A stretch of 13,071 bases of DNA. Source: an uncultured Actinomycetes bacterium. GTDB lineage: Bacteria; Actinomycetota; Actinomycetes; Nanopelagicales; Nanopelagicaceae. Positions 1 through 7,618 of the stretch are shown piece by piece (position 1 is the first letter of the stretch; each line of letters starts with the position of its first letter). The notes under the pieces are model-generated. The model saw only the letters and a list, made by a program, of their open reading frames with translations. It was not told where the DNA came from and searched no databases. Location: assembly GCA_903844585.1 (NCBI GenBank), contig CAIMUD010000118.1, positions 1 to 13,071 on the forward strand, written 5' to 3'. A program made the translations under genes and the position numbers.

Positions 1-825
1 GCAGAGGCGCCAATTCCTACAATCCCAATTGGCGCACGTGTTTCGCGTTGGTTTGGTCGAAATCTCATCCGAATTTACGCGTTCTTCGCTTTTACATACC
101 TATTTATTCCTGTGCTCTACACATTCGCTTTCTCATTTAACGATGGCGGAAGATCAAACCTAATATGGAAGGGCTTCACTCTCTCAAACTGGCAGAACCC
201 ATGTGGCGCTCCTGAAGTTTGCAGCGCCCTTGGCAACTCAATCAAAATTGGTTTCCTTGCAACGTTCTTTGCGACCATTCTTGGGACGATGATCGCTTTT
301 GCGATCGGTCGACATGAATTTAAGGGCCGCTCTTCTTCCAATCTTCTTATCTTCTTGCCGATGGCTACGCCTGAAATTGTTCTAGGTGCATCACTTCTTA
401 CTCTCTTTCTGGTATTCAAAATCAATCCAGGATTTTGGCCAACTGTTATCGCACATATAGTTTTCTGTATCTCATTTGTCGTAGTTACGGTCAAAGCGCG
501 TATTGCAAGTCTTGACCCACGCCTTGAGCAAGCGGCAATGGATCTTTATGCAAATGAGTTTGAAACTTTCAGACGTGTAACACTTCCGCTTGTAGCGCCA
601 GGAATCGCAGGGGCGGCCCTTCTTTCTTTCAGCCTTTCATTTGATGACTTCATCATTACCAACTTCAACTCTGGCACGCTGATTACATTCCCCAAATTTA
701 TTTACGTTTCAGCAGCCCGCGGAATTCCTCCTCAAGCAAATGTGATTGGCTCTGCAATGTTCTTCCTTGCGCTAACACTTGTTGTTGTTGGGCAAATCGT
801 TTCGCGCAAACGCAAAGTTTCGTAA
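1..825 (+). CDS. potC: Polyamine-type ABC transporter permease (PotC-like), 5' truncated by the window edge
   Basis: This is the C-terminal 274 residues of an inner-membrane permease that, with a partner permease, ATPase and binding protein, would import spermidine/putrescine-like cations. The frame is open from base 1. A GTG at 112 is not the start, because it lies inside the first membrane helix (residues about 25-46, counted from base 1). Further hydrophobic segments lie near 82-103, 114-139, 147-165, 197-217 and 247-267. The cytoplasmic EAA loop that docks on the ATPase is clear (LEQAAMDLYAN from residue 175, then RRVTLPLVAPGI). The SFDDFI stretch after it is typical of PotC-type permeases. 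The first outer loop carries two cysteines (residues 68 and 74). The other transporter genes should lie upstream, outside the window. The family call is firm; the substrate is inferred and could be another small cation or amine. Confidence 0.88.
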   Translation, partial: AEAPIPTIPIGARVSRWFGRNLIRIYAFFAFTYLFIPVLYTFAFSFNDGGRSNLIWKGFTLSNWQNPCGAPEVCSALGNSIKIGFLATFFATILGTMIAFAIGRHEFKGRSSSNLLIFLPMATPEIVLGASLLTLFLVFKINPGFWPTVIAHIVFCISFVVVTVKARIASLDPRLEQAAMDLYANEFETFRRVTLPLVAPGIAGAALLSFSLSFDDFIITNFNSGTLITFPKFIYVSAARGIPPQANVIGSAMFFLALTLVVVGQIVSRKRKVS

Positions 826-828
826 GCT

Positions 829-1968
829 ATGCGAGATTTAGTAATACTCGGGTCCACCGGGTCGATAGGTGTTCAAGCCCTAGAAATTGTTGAAGCAAAT
901 CCATCGCTCTTTAAAGTTATTGCTCTAACTGCTGCGGGAAATAATCCGAAGCTCATTATCGAGCAAGCGAAGAAATTTAAGGTCTCCGTTGTAGGAGTTC
1001 TAAATAACGCAGACTTGATTCGCAGCGCCCTGCCTGGCGTTAGCGTTATTGATGGGCCGGGGGCTTCAACTGAAATTGCAGCGATAACTTGCGATGTTGT
1101 GCTCAATGCGATCACAGGATCGATTGGTCTTGGACCGACTCTTGCAGCACTCAAAGTTGGCAATCGAGTGGCACTTGCCAATAAAGAATCACTTGTTGCT
1201 GGCGGTGATCTAGTAATGGCACTTGCAAAGCCAGATCAACTTCTTCCAGTTGATTCCGAACACTCTGCTATATGGCAAGGGCTGATGGGTAATGTAAAGA
1301 AGAGCGTCTCCAAACTTGTGCTCACCGCAAGTGGCGGTCCATTTCGTGATCGCTCAGATTTATCTGGCGTCACTCTTGATGAGGCGCTTTCGCATCCAAC
1401 TTGGTCCATGGGACCAGTAGTAACAATTAACTCTGCAACCCTTATGAATAAGGGACTTGAAATAATTGAAGCGCATTACTTATTTGACATGCCCTACAAG
1501 AAAATCGAAGCAGTCATTCATCCGCAATCGATTGTGCATTCAATGGTCGAATATGTAGATGGCTCAACAATTGCACAAGCCTCGCCTGCAAATATGAAGG
1601 GGCCAATCGCATTCGCAATTAATTTCCCAGATCGTGTACCTGCTGCAACACCACCGCTAGATTGGAGCAAGGCCCATACCTGGACTTTTGCCCCAATTGA
1701 TAGCGAGAAGTTTCCAGCAATAGAACTTGCGCGCAGATGTGGCGAACTTGGGGGAGGACTCCCAGCAATTTTTAATGCTTCTAACGAAGTAGCTGTGCAA
1801 GCATTTATCCATGGACGCATCGAATTCACCTCAATTATCGAGCGCGTCGAAGCGGTGGTTCAGAGCCTTGGCTCAAAATCAGCTGGTGCTATTCGAGATC
1901 TCGCAGATGTCAGCGCAATCGAGGAAGATGCACGGCGTATCACTAACGAACTTATTGCAAAGTCTTAA
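829..1968 (+). CDS. dxr: 1-deoxy-D-xylulose 5-phosphate reductoisomerase
   Basis: This cytosolic enzyme rearranges and reduces 1-deoxy-D-xylulose 5-phosphate to 2-C-methyl-D-erythritol 4-phosphate with NADPH and a divalent metal; it is the committed step of the MEP isoprenoid pathway and the fosmidomycin target. The 379-residue length is normal. Visible signatures are the dinucleotide-binding GSTGSIG (8-14), LANKESLVAGG (116-126), the metal ligands D142 and E144 in PVDSEHSAIWQ, the substrate-phosphate region SGGPFR (168-173), the flexible-loop HPTWSMG (189-195), and NSATLMNKGLEIIEAH (201-216) with third metal ligand E211. ATG 829 puts the GSTGSIG loop at the usual distance from the N-terminus. 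No Shine-Dalgarno is evident and the preceding permease ends 3 bases upstream, so translation is probably coupled. The pathway partner ispG follows one gene later. Confidence 0.98.
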   Translation: MRDLVILGSTGSIGVQALEIVEANPSLFKVIALTAAGNNPKLIIEQAKKFKVSVVGVLNNADLIRSALPGVSVIDGPGASTEIAAITCDVVLNAITGSIGLGPTLAALKVGNRVALANKESLVAGGDLVMALAKPDQLLPVDSEHSAIWQGLMGNVKKSVSKLVLTASGGPFRDRSDLSGVTLDEALSHPTWSMGPVVTINSATLMNKGLEIIEAHYLFDMPYKKIEAVIHPQSIVHSMVEYVDGSTIAQASPANMKGPIAFAINFPDRVPAATPPLDWSKAHTWTFAPIDSEKFPAIELARRCGELGGGLPAIFNASNEVAVQAFIHGRIEFTSIIERVEAVVQSLGSKSAGAIRDLADVSAIEEDARRITNELIAKS

Positions 1969-1983
1969 GGGGCAGATTAAAGA

Positions 1984-3132
1984 ATGAAAATTATCGGAGT
2001 TCTTGCATTTGTGATTGCACTTTTACTTTCCGTGATGGTGCACGAACTCGGTCACTTACTTACTGCTAAAAAATTCGGTATGAAGGTAAGTGAATTCTTT
2101 TTAGGTTTCGGAACACGAATCTGGTCTACAAAACGCGGTGAGACTGAGTACGGTTTTAAAGCGATTCCGGCTGGTGGATACTGCCGTATTCAAGGTATGG
2201 ATCCAGATGAAGTAATGGAGCCAGGCCAAGAGCACCGCTCTTTCTATAAAGCTTCTTCTGGAAAGAAGTTAATTGTTCTTGGAGCTGGATCTTTTAACCA
2301 CTTCGTACTTGGCTTTTTACTCATATTTGTTCTGCTCTCAGGTGTTGGCGTCAATTCCCTAACTCCGATAATTTCTGATGTTATTGCTGGTTCAGCTGCT
2401 CAATCTTCTGGATTTGAAAAGGGCGATGAGATTGTTGAAATCAATGGCGTAAGAGTTAAAGACTGGTCAAAAGATGCCGCGACTATTCGCAATTCCAAAG
2501 GCGCTCCTCTTACATTTCTTGTAAAACGAGGCAGCCAAGAGCTGACGCTTTCGGCCACTCCGAAGTTAACAAAAATTGAAGGTGGCCAGTCTCGTTACCT
2601 ACTTGGCGTTTTGAATGAAATTGGAACCAAACGCGCTAACCCTGTGACTTCACTAAAATCCTCGGCAGCCCTCACATGGGAAATGACTGCTTCATCGGCA
2701 AAGGCTTTAGTGCAACTTCCATCAAAACTTCCATCGCTATGGGGTCAAACTTTCGCCGGAGAGCAACGTCAATCAGATGGGTTGGTAGGTGTTGTTGGAG
2801 TTGCGCGCGTTTCAGGTCAGGCAGCATCTAGCGGTGATCTCTCAATTGCTCAGCGCATCGGCACGCTGATTCTCATCGTTGCTTCACTCAATATTTTTGT
2901 TGGTTTATTTAATCTCTTGCCGATACTCCCACTCGATGGCGGTCACATGGCGATTGCAATTGCTGATGAGATCCGTGCTTTTATCGCAAGGCTTCGTGGT
3001 CGCCCAAGACCAGCTGGAATTGATGTGAAAGTACTTACTCCCGTCACAATGGTGGTCTTTGTTCTGCTTGCGGCGATGACTGTCTTGCTCCTCATCGCCG
3101 ATATTTTCAATCCTATTTCGCTCAATCTCTAA
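1984..3132 (+). CDS. rseP: Site-2 intramembrane zinc metalloprotease, RseP/Rip1 family (M50)
   Basis: This 382-residue multi-pass membrane protease would cut transmembrane substrates within the bilayer. In related bacteria the targets include anti-sigma factors and remnant signal peptides; the target here is unknown. The active-site motif HELGH is at 20-24 in the first membrane helix. A membrane helix containing GAGSFN (100-105, the family's GxxxN region) is followed by one PDZ domain (about 125-195, with the GFEKGDEIVEINGV stretch). The second zinc-ligand motif NLLPILPLDGG places the catalytic-site aspartate at D318. A last hydrophobic helix lies near 350-375. There is a single PDZ domain, as in actinobacterial Rip1, rather than the two of E. 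coli RseP. A purine-rich AAGGGG at 1967-1972, overlapping the dxr stop, could serve as a ribosome-binding site, 11 bases before the ATG. The position between dxr and ispG is a long-conserved actinobacterial order. Confidence 0.96.
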   Translation: MKIIGVLAFVIALLLSVMVHELGHLLTAKKFGMKVSEFFLGFGTRIWSTKRGETEYGFKAIPAGGYCRIQGMDPDEVMEPGQEHRSFYKASSGKKLIVLGAGSFNHFVLGFLLIFVLLSGVGVNSLTPIISDVIAGSAAQSSGFEKGDEIVEINGVRVKDWSKDAATIRNSKGAPLTFLVKRGSQELTLSATPKLTKIEGGQSRYLLGVLNEIGTKRANPVTSLKSSAALTWEMTASSAKALVQLPSKLPSLWGQTFAGEQRQSDGLVGVVGVARVSGQAASSGDLSIAQRIGTLILIVASLNIFVGLFNLLPILPLDGGHMAIAIADEIRAFIARLRGRPRPAGIDVKVLTPVTMVVFVLLAAMTVLLLIADIFNPISLNL

Positions 3133-3146
3133 TTCTGAGGCAGAAT
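3132..3146 (+). promoter_or_regulatory. Small hairpin presenting the likely ispG ribosome-binding site
   Basis: In the 21-base gap before ispG, ATTCTG (3132-3137) and CAGAAT (3141-3146) are perfect inverted repeats around the three bases AGG. The only Shine-Dalgarno-like sequence for ispG, GAGG (3137-3140), occupies the loop and one stem base. The distance from GAGG to the ATG at 3154 is 13 bases, longer than usual. The repeat is visible directly. A regulatory role is inference, and a 6-bp match in a gap of this size could be chance. Confidence 0.35.
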
Positions 3147-3153
3147 ACGGTTT

Positions 3154-4305
3154 ATGGTCGATCTCGGAATTCCTGCAGCCCCACCACTTCCGTTGCATCC
3201 TCGTCGCAAGACGAAGCAACTTAAAGTTGGAAGGGTTGGAGTAGGTAGCAATTCACCAGTAAGTGTTCAATCAATGTGTACAACGCTTACTTCAGATATC
3301 AACTCAACACTTCAGCAAATTGCCGAACTCACAGCTTCTGGTTGCCAGATTGTTCGTGTAGCTGTTCCAAGCCAAGATGACGCAGATGCACTTCCTGCAA
3401 TTGCTAAGAAGTCACAGATTCCAGTTATTGCAGATATTCACTTTCAACCAAAATATATTTTTGCAGCAATCGATGCAGGGTGCGCAGCAGTGCGCGTCAA
3501 CCCAGGAAATATCAAGCAATTCGATGACAAGGTTAAAGAAGTTGCAAAGGCTGCAGGAGACGCTGGAATTCCAATTCGTATCGGTGTAAATGCTGGTTCC
3601 CTTGATCCTCGCTTACTTAAGAAATACGGTAAAGCAACTCCCGAAGCTTTGGCTGAATCTGCGCTCTGGGAGGCATCACTATTTGAAGAACATGGTTTTT
3701 CAGATATTAAAATTTCAGTCAAGCACCACGATCCAGTAACAATGGTAAATGCCTACAGAATTCTTGCTTCAAAGTGTGACTACCCGCTACATCTTGGAGT
3801 AACAGAGGCTGGCCCCATTTTTCAAGGAACAATTAAATCTGCAACGGCTTTTGGAATCCTTCTCGCCGAAGGTATCGGAGACACAATTCGCGTATCACTT
3901 TCAGCGCCACCAGTTGAAGAAGTCAAAGTTGGAATATCAATTCTTGAATCTCTTAACTTACGTCAACGCAAACTCGAAATTGTTTCTTGCCCATCATGTG
4001 GCCGTGCGCAAGTCGATGTTTACTCACTTGCTGAAAAAGTTCAGGCAGGCCTACAGGGTATGACTGTTCCACTTCGCGTTGCTGTTATGGGTTGCGTTGT
4101 AAATGGTCCGGGTGAAGCTCGCGAGGCAGACCTCGGTGTTGCATCCGGTAATGGCAAAGGTCAGTTCTTTGTTAAGGGTGAAGTTATTAAAACTGTTCCA
4201 GAAGCAGAGATTGTTCAAACACTTATTGAAGAAGCAAAGCGTCTCGAGCAAGAGATGGCAGCTGCTGGCGTTGCGAGCGGACAACCAACGGTCTCAATCA
4301 GTTAG
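3154..4305 (+). CDS. ispG: 4-hydroxy-3-methylbut-2-en-1-yl diphosphate synthase (iron-sulfur, GcpE)
   Basis: This 383-residue cytosolic enzyme reductively opens the cyclic diphosphate MEcPP to HMBPP, the penultimate MEP step, using a [4Fe-4S] cluster and an electron donor (flavodoxin or ferredoxin). The TIM-barrel half starts at [13 protein letters not shown]. The cluster half carries C279 and C282 in SCPSCGR, C314 in [11 protein letters not shown], and the fourth ligand E321. These sit a constant nine residues beyond the E. coli ligands as I remember them. The protein closely resembles mycobacterial IspG throughout, including its N-terminus, which supports ATG 3154. The 3' end runs to within 9 bases of proS. 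It lies in the same transcriptional block as dxr, so two MEP enzymes can be made together. The intervening protease is conventional for actinobacteria. Confidence 0.98.
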   Translation: MVDLGIPAAPPLPLHPRRKTKQLKVGRVGVGSNSPVSVQSMCTTLTSDINSTLQQIAELTASGCQIVRVAVPSQDDADALPAIAKKSQIPVIADIHFQPKYIFAAIDAGCAAVRVNPGNIKQFDDKVKEVAKAAGDAGIPIRIGVNAGSLDPRLLKKYGKATPEALAESALWEASLFEEHGFSDIKISVKHHDPVTMVNAYRILASKCDYPLHLGVTEAGPIFQGTIKSATAFGILLAEGIGDTIRVSLSAPPVEEVKVGISILESLNLRQRKLEIVSCPSCGRAQVDVYSLAEKVQAGLQGMTVPLRVAVMGCVVNGPGEAREADLGVASGNGKGQFFVKGEVIKTVPEAEIVQTLIEEAKRLEQEMAAAGVASGQPTVSIS

Positions 4306-4314
4306 GCTCGTCGC

Positions 4315-6048
4315 ATGTTGCGAATGTCTAGCCTTTTCTTGCGCACCTTGCGCGATGATCCAGCAGATGCTGAAGTTGCTAGCCATCGCCTCTTAGTTCG
4401 TGCAGGCTATATTCGCAGAATTGCAGCTGGTATTTATTCATGGCTGCCACTTGGCTACATCACTCTGCGCAATATCGAACGCGTTGTTCGCGAAGAGATG
4501 GACGCAGCTGGATTTCAGGAAGTTCACTTTCCTGCGATGCTGCCAAAAGAGCCATACGAACAAACAAATCGCTGGCAAGAATATGGACCAGATTTATTTC
4601 GCTTGCAAGACCGAAAAGGTGGCGATTACTTACTAGGTCCAACTCACGAGGAAATGTTTACCTTGATGGTTAAGGGCGAATATTCCTCATACAAGGATTT
4701 ACCAGTATCGCTTTATCAAATTCAGACTAAGTATCGCGACGAGACTCGTCCACGATCTGGAATTATCCGTGGGCGCGAATTCGTTATGAAGGATTCATAT
4801 TCATTTGACCTTACCGATGAAGGTTTGGTTGAGTCTTACCAAAAGCATCGCGCGGCATATATCAAAACTTTTGACCGACTTGGCCTTAGCTACAACATCG
4901 TTTCTGCTGTTGCGGGGGCGATGGGTGGATCATCCTCCGAGGAGTTCTTAGCTCCTTGTAATACCGGTGAAGATACATATGTACTCTGCGAAAAATGTGG
5001 TTATGCAGCAAATGTAGAAGCGATGGTCACAACTGTGCCGGCAGGCAATCCAAGTGGCGTAGCTGCAATCGAACCTTTTGATTCACCAAATACGCCAACG
5101 ATTGATTCACTTGTGGAGCTTCTTAATACTAAGTTCGGTGGCAGCTTCACTGGGGCAAGCACGCTAAAAAATGTGATGTTGATGGCTGATGAAAAACCTA
5201 TCTGCGTACTTGTTCCTGGAGATCGCGAAGTAGATTTAAAGCGTTTACAAGCAAATCTTTCTGGCGTCAAAGAGATACGCGTATTTGAGGATGCAGATTT
5301 TGCAAAGCACCCAGGGCTTGTAAAGGGATATATCGGGCCACAGGATGCAAAGAAAAATGGAATCACCGTCTATGCCGATCCTCGTGTTGCACCAGGAACT
5401 TCATGGGTAACTGGAGCTAATAAGAAAGATATGCATTCATGTAATGTTGTAAACGGTCGCGACTTTGCAGTTGATGCATATGTTGAGGCAGCAGAAATTC
5501 GCGCAGGCGATGCATGCCCCAAGTGCCAAACTCCTGTAGTTATTGATCGCGCAATTGAAATCGGACACATTTTCCAACTTGGTCGTAAGTACGCAGAGGC
5601 GTTAGGTCTAACAGTTTTGGATCAAAACGGTAAATCTCAAGTTGTCACAATGGGTTCTTATGGAATCGGTGTATCGCGAGCCGTGGCAGCCGTTGCTGAA
5701 CAAACACATGATGAAATCGGACTCAGCTGGCCTGTAGAGATTGCGCCAGCAAAGGTGCATATCGTTGCAACGGGAAAAGATGACGCAATCTTTGCAAAGG
5801 CGCAAGAGATTGCACTCAGCCTTGAATCGTATGGCGTAACAACAATGCTCGATGATCGTCGCGATCCAAGCGCGGGCGTGAAGTTTAAAGATGCAGAATT
5901 GATCGGTATCCCACTCATCGTGGTTGTTGGTAAAGCGCTAGCTGAAGGAAAAGTCGAAGTTCGCGTGCGCAAGAGTGGTGAAAAATCAGAGATTGCAGTG
6001 GATGGCGCTGTTAGCGAAATAATTGGGATTTTAAAGTCCATTAAGTAA
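4315..6048 (+). CDS. proS: Prolyl-tRNA synthetase, bacterial type with editing insertion
   Basis: This class II synthetase of 577 residues attaches proline to tRNA-Pro. Motif 2 is TKYRDETRPRSG (138-149) and motif 3 is GSYGIGVSRAVAA (447-459). Between them lies the INS domain (about 225-405) that hydrolyses mischarged Ala-tRNA-Pro; K285 in TLKNVML looks equivalent to the editing lysine of E. coli, by inferred alignment. The anticodon-binding domain fills roughly 480-577. Two CxxC pairs, C225/C228 and C401/C404, flank the INS domain and could form a zinc knuckle. ATG 4315 was chosen because MLRMSSLFLRTLRDDPADAE matches actinobacterial N-termini; ATG 4324 is a possible alternative. No Shine-Dalgarno is seen, and ispG ends 9 bases upstream. 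Placement directly before rimP-nusA is a known actinobacterial order. Confidence 0.98.
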   Translation: MLRMSSLFLRTLRDDPADAEVASHRLLVRAGYIRRIAAGIYSWLPLGYITLRNIERVVREEMDAAGFQEVHFPAMLPKEPYEQTNRWQEYGPDLFRLQDRKGGDYLLGPTHEEMFTLMVKGEYSSYKDLPVSLYQIQTKYRDETRPRSGIIRGREFVMKDSYSFDLTDEGLVESYQKHRAAYIKTFDRLGLSYNIVSAVAGAMGGSSSEEFLAPCNTGEDTYVLCEKCGYAANVEAMVTTVPAGNPSGVAAIEPFDSPNTPTIDSLVELLNTKFGGSFTGASTLKNVMLMADEKPICVLVPGDREVDLKRLQANLSGVKEIRVFEDADFAKHPGLVKGYIGPQDAKKNGITVYADPRVAPGTSWVTGANKKDMHSCNVVNGRDFAVDAYVEAAEIRAGDACPKCQTPVVIDRAIEIGHIFQLGRKYAEALGLTVLDQNGKSQVVTMGSYGIGVSRAVAAVAEQTHDEIGLSWPVEIAPAKVHIVATGKDDAIFAKAQEIALSLESYGVTTMLDDRRDPSAGVKFKDAELIGIPLIVVVGKALAEGKVEVRVRKSGEKSEIAVDGAVSEIIGILKSIK

Positions 6049-6050
6049 GT

Positions 6051-6087
6051 GGTAAATTTCTCGTACAACTTAATAAGGAGATTTACC
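6051..6087 (+). promoter_or_regulatory. 10-bp hairpin overlapping the rimP ribosome-binding site
   Basis: In the 40-base proS-rimP gap, GGTAAATTTC (6051-6060) can pair with GAGATTTACC (6078-6087) to give ten continuous base pairs with one U-G wobble and a 17-base loop. The strong Shine-Dalgarno AAGGAG (6075-6080) lies half in the loop and half in the 3' arm, and the stem ends one base before the ATG at 6089. There is no U-run after it, so it is not an intrinsic terminator. By simple counting, such a stem is unlikely by chance in so short a gap. Control of rimP-nusA translation is the natural inference. A weak TTTAAA-N17-TAAATT promoter-like pair (6030-6058) overlaps it, but AT-rich sequence makes that easy to find by chance. 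Confidence 0.5.
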
Positions 6088-6088
6088 G

Positions 6089-6562
6089 ATGGCGCTCACT
6101 ACTCAGATTGCAGAGCTCATAACACCTGCTGTTACCGCGCAGGGATTTTTTCTCGAAGACGTTGCTCTAGTTTCTCCTGGAAAACATCGAATAGTGACCT
6201 GCATTGTTGATGGAGAAGTTGCCCTTAATTTAGATCAAGTTACCGCTGTATCCCGCGCAATCTCTGATCTCTTAGATGAATCTCCAATTATGGGAGATCT
6301 GCCATTTACTCTCGAAGTTACATCTCCAGGAGTCGATCGCCCACTTACGAATCCTCGTCACTTTGCGAAAAATCACGATCGGCTTTTGAAGGTCATCAAA
6401 ACAGATGGCGTAGTAATTACTGGACGCATACTTTCTAATACCGAAAACGAGGTCACTCTAAGCGTTGAAAGCAAGAAGGAAGTTTCCGAAGTTGTCCTCG
6501 CTCTAGTCGATATAAAGCGAGCAGTCGTAGAAATTGAATTTAATCGTAAGGAAGGAAAATAA
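6089..6562 (+). CDS. rimP: Ribosome maturation factor RimP
   Basis: This 157-residue protein, formerly YhbC/YlxS, binds the free 30S subunit and assists late maturation, including S12 incorporation. The alpha/beta N-terminal domain includes FLEDVALVSPGKHRIVTCIV and VSRAISDLLDES. The family signature EVTSPGVDRPLT (near residues 77-88) marks the junction to the Sm-like C-terminal domain, which begins at HDRLLKVI. ATG 6089 has the best ribosome-binding site seen so far along the window, AAGGAG at 6075-6080 with 8-base spacing, partly enclosed in a hairpin. The stop codon at 6560-6562 is one base from the nusA ATG. It opens the conserved rimP-nusA-ylxR-infB cluster. Confidence 0.96.
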   Translation: MALTTQIAELITPAVTAQGFFLEDVALVSPGKHRIVTCIVDGEVALNLDQVTAVSRAISDLLDESPIMGDLPFTLEVTSPGVDRPLTNPRHFAKNHDRLLKVIKTDGVVITGRILSNTENEVTLSVESKKEVSEVVLALVDIKRAVVEIEFNRKEGK

Positions 6563-6563
6563 G

Positions 6564-7538
6564 ATGCATGTAGAAATGGATGCACTTATCCACCTTACAA
6601 ACGAGAAGGGGATTCCTCTCGAGCAGCTGATCATTGCAATTGAAATTGGTGTTCTCACCGCCTACAACCAGACCGAGGGTGCAAAGCGTCATGCACATGC
6701 CAAGCTCAATCGCGAGACTGGTGAGATTGAAATACTTGTTCCAAATTTTAACGAAATAGGCGAACGTATTAGTGAAGATGTTGATTCACCAGATGGCTTC
6801 TCGCGCATCGCAACTTCTACTGCACGGCAAGTAATTAAGATGAAAATGCGTGAGACCAATGATGCTGAGATTGTCGTTGAGTTCACTGCATCTGTTGGCG
6901 ATGTCATCTCTGGCGTTGTGCAACAAGGGCGCGACCCCAAAATGATTTATGTAAACCTTGGCCGATATGAAGGAAAAATTCCCGCACAGGAGCAAGTTCC
7001 TGGCGAAATCTATAACCATGGCGATCGAATAAAATGTTTCGTTGTTGAGGTAAAGCAGGGGATGAAAGGCCCAGAGATTATGTTGTCTCGAAGCCATCCA
7101 GCACTTGTAAAGCAACTCTTCGCACTTGAAGTTCCAGAAATCAAAGATCGCATCGTTGAGATTATGGGAGTTGCTCGCGAGGCAGGTCATCGCACAAAGA
7201 TTTCGGTTCGCTCACACCGGGCGGGAGTCAGCCCTAAAGGTTCACTTATTGGTCCAATGGGCGCACGTGCTCGAGCGGTAATGGATGAGTTGCACGGAGA
7301 AAAGATTGACATCGTAGATTGGTCTGAAGATCCTGCAGAATTCGTGGCGCATGCACTTGCTCCAGCGAAAGTTTCGAGTGTGCAAATAGTCGATGAACTA
7401 ACGCGATCGGCAAAAGTTATTGTTCCGGATTACCAACTCTCGCTAGCCATTGGTAAAGATGGACAGAATGCGCGCCTTGCTGCGCGCCTTACCGGATGGA
7501 GAATTGATATTCATCCGGACAATCCAGTTACGCACTAA
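6564..7538 (+). CDS. nusA: Transcription termination/antitermination factor NusA
   Basis: This 324-residue protein binds RNA polymerase and nascent RNA and modulates pausing, termination and antitermination. Domains run in order: N-terminal polymerase-binding domain (1 to about 105, ending near the TARQVIKMKM helix), S1 domain (about 110-180, with VGDVISGVVQQ), KH1 (GPMG loop at 230-233) and KH2 (GKDG loop at 297-300, followed by NARLAARLTGW). The acidic C-terminal repeats of E. coli are absent, as usual in actinobacteria. ATG 6564 is preferred over an in-frame upstream codon because it gives the usual N-terminus MHVEMDALIHL and has AAGGAAGG (6548-6555) 8 bases upstream, inside the end of rimP. 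The one-base gap to rimP implies coupled translation. Confidence 0.97.
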   Translation: MHVEMDALIHLTNEKGIPLEQLIIAIEIGVLTAYNQTEGAKRHAHAKLNRETGEIEILVPNFNEIGERISEDVDSPDGFSRIATSTARQVIKMKMRETNDAEIVVEFTASVGDVISGVVQQGRDPKMIYVNLGRYEGKIPAQEQVPGEIYNHGDRIKCFVVEVKQGMKGPEIMLSRSHPALVKQLFALEVPEIKDRIVEIMGVAREAGHRTKISVRSHRAGVSPKGSLIGPMGARARAVMDELHGEKIDIVDWSEDPAEFVAHALAPAKVSSVQIVDELTRSAKVIVPDYQLSLAIGKDGQNARLAARLTGWRIDIHPDNPVTH

Positions 7539-7557
7539 CGCGTAAAAAGCTCTCTAT

Positions 7558-7587
7558 TTAGGCATTCGGGGGTAGGTTCGCTATTCT
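7558..7587 (+). promoter_or_regulatory. Weak promoter-like pair in the nusA-ylxR gap
   Basis: The 80-base gap 7539-7618 has no strong hairpin or terminator that I can find. TTAGGC (7558-7563) and TATTCT (7582-7587), 18 bases apart, loosely resemble -35 and -10 boxes; only the -10 is reasonable (4 of 6). Transcription would begin near 7594, about 25 bases before the chosen ylxR ATG. This is a low-confidence candidate only; the gap may simply be untranslated operon sequence. Confidence 0.18.
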
Positions 7588-7618
7588 TTAGCCGTTGGAT
7601 TCCAGTGTTTGGCGGGCA

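Noticed and set aside
241..270. Disulfide or metal role for the permease loop cysteines nearby (residues 68 and 74)
   Set aside because: Two cysteines six residues apart in an outer loop are suggestive but there is nothing else to support a function.
112..825. GTG at 112 as the start of the permease gene
   Set aside because: The frame is open from base 1, and 112 falls inside the first membrane helix, so the gene is simply cut by the window edge.
5658..6068. 136-codon - strand frame opposite the 3' end of proS
   Set aside because: No homology that I can recognise; its Ser/Thr-rich product is typical of an antisense shadow, and proS motifs occupy the other strand.
6534..6563. Ten-codon upstream extension of nusA
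   Set aside because: It lies within the end of rimP, whereas ATG 6564 has a good SD and the expected NusA N-terminus.
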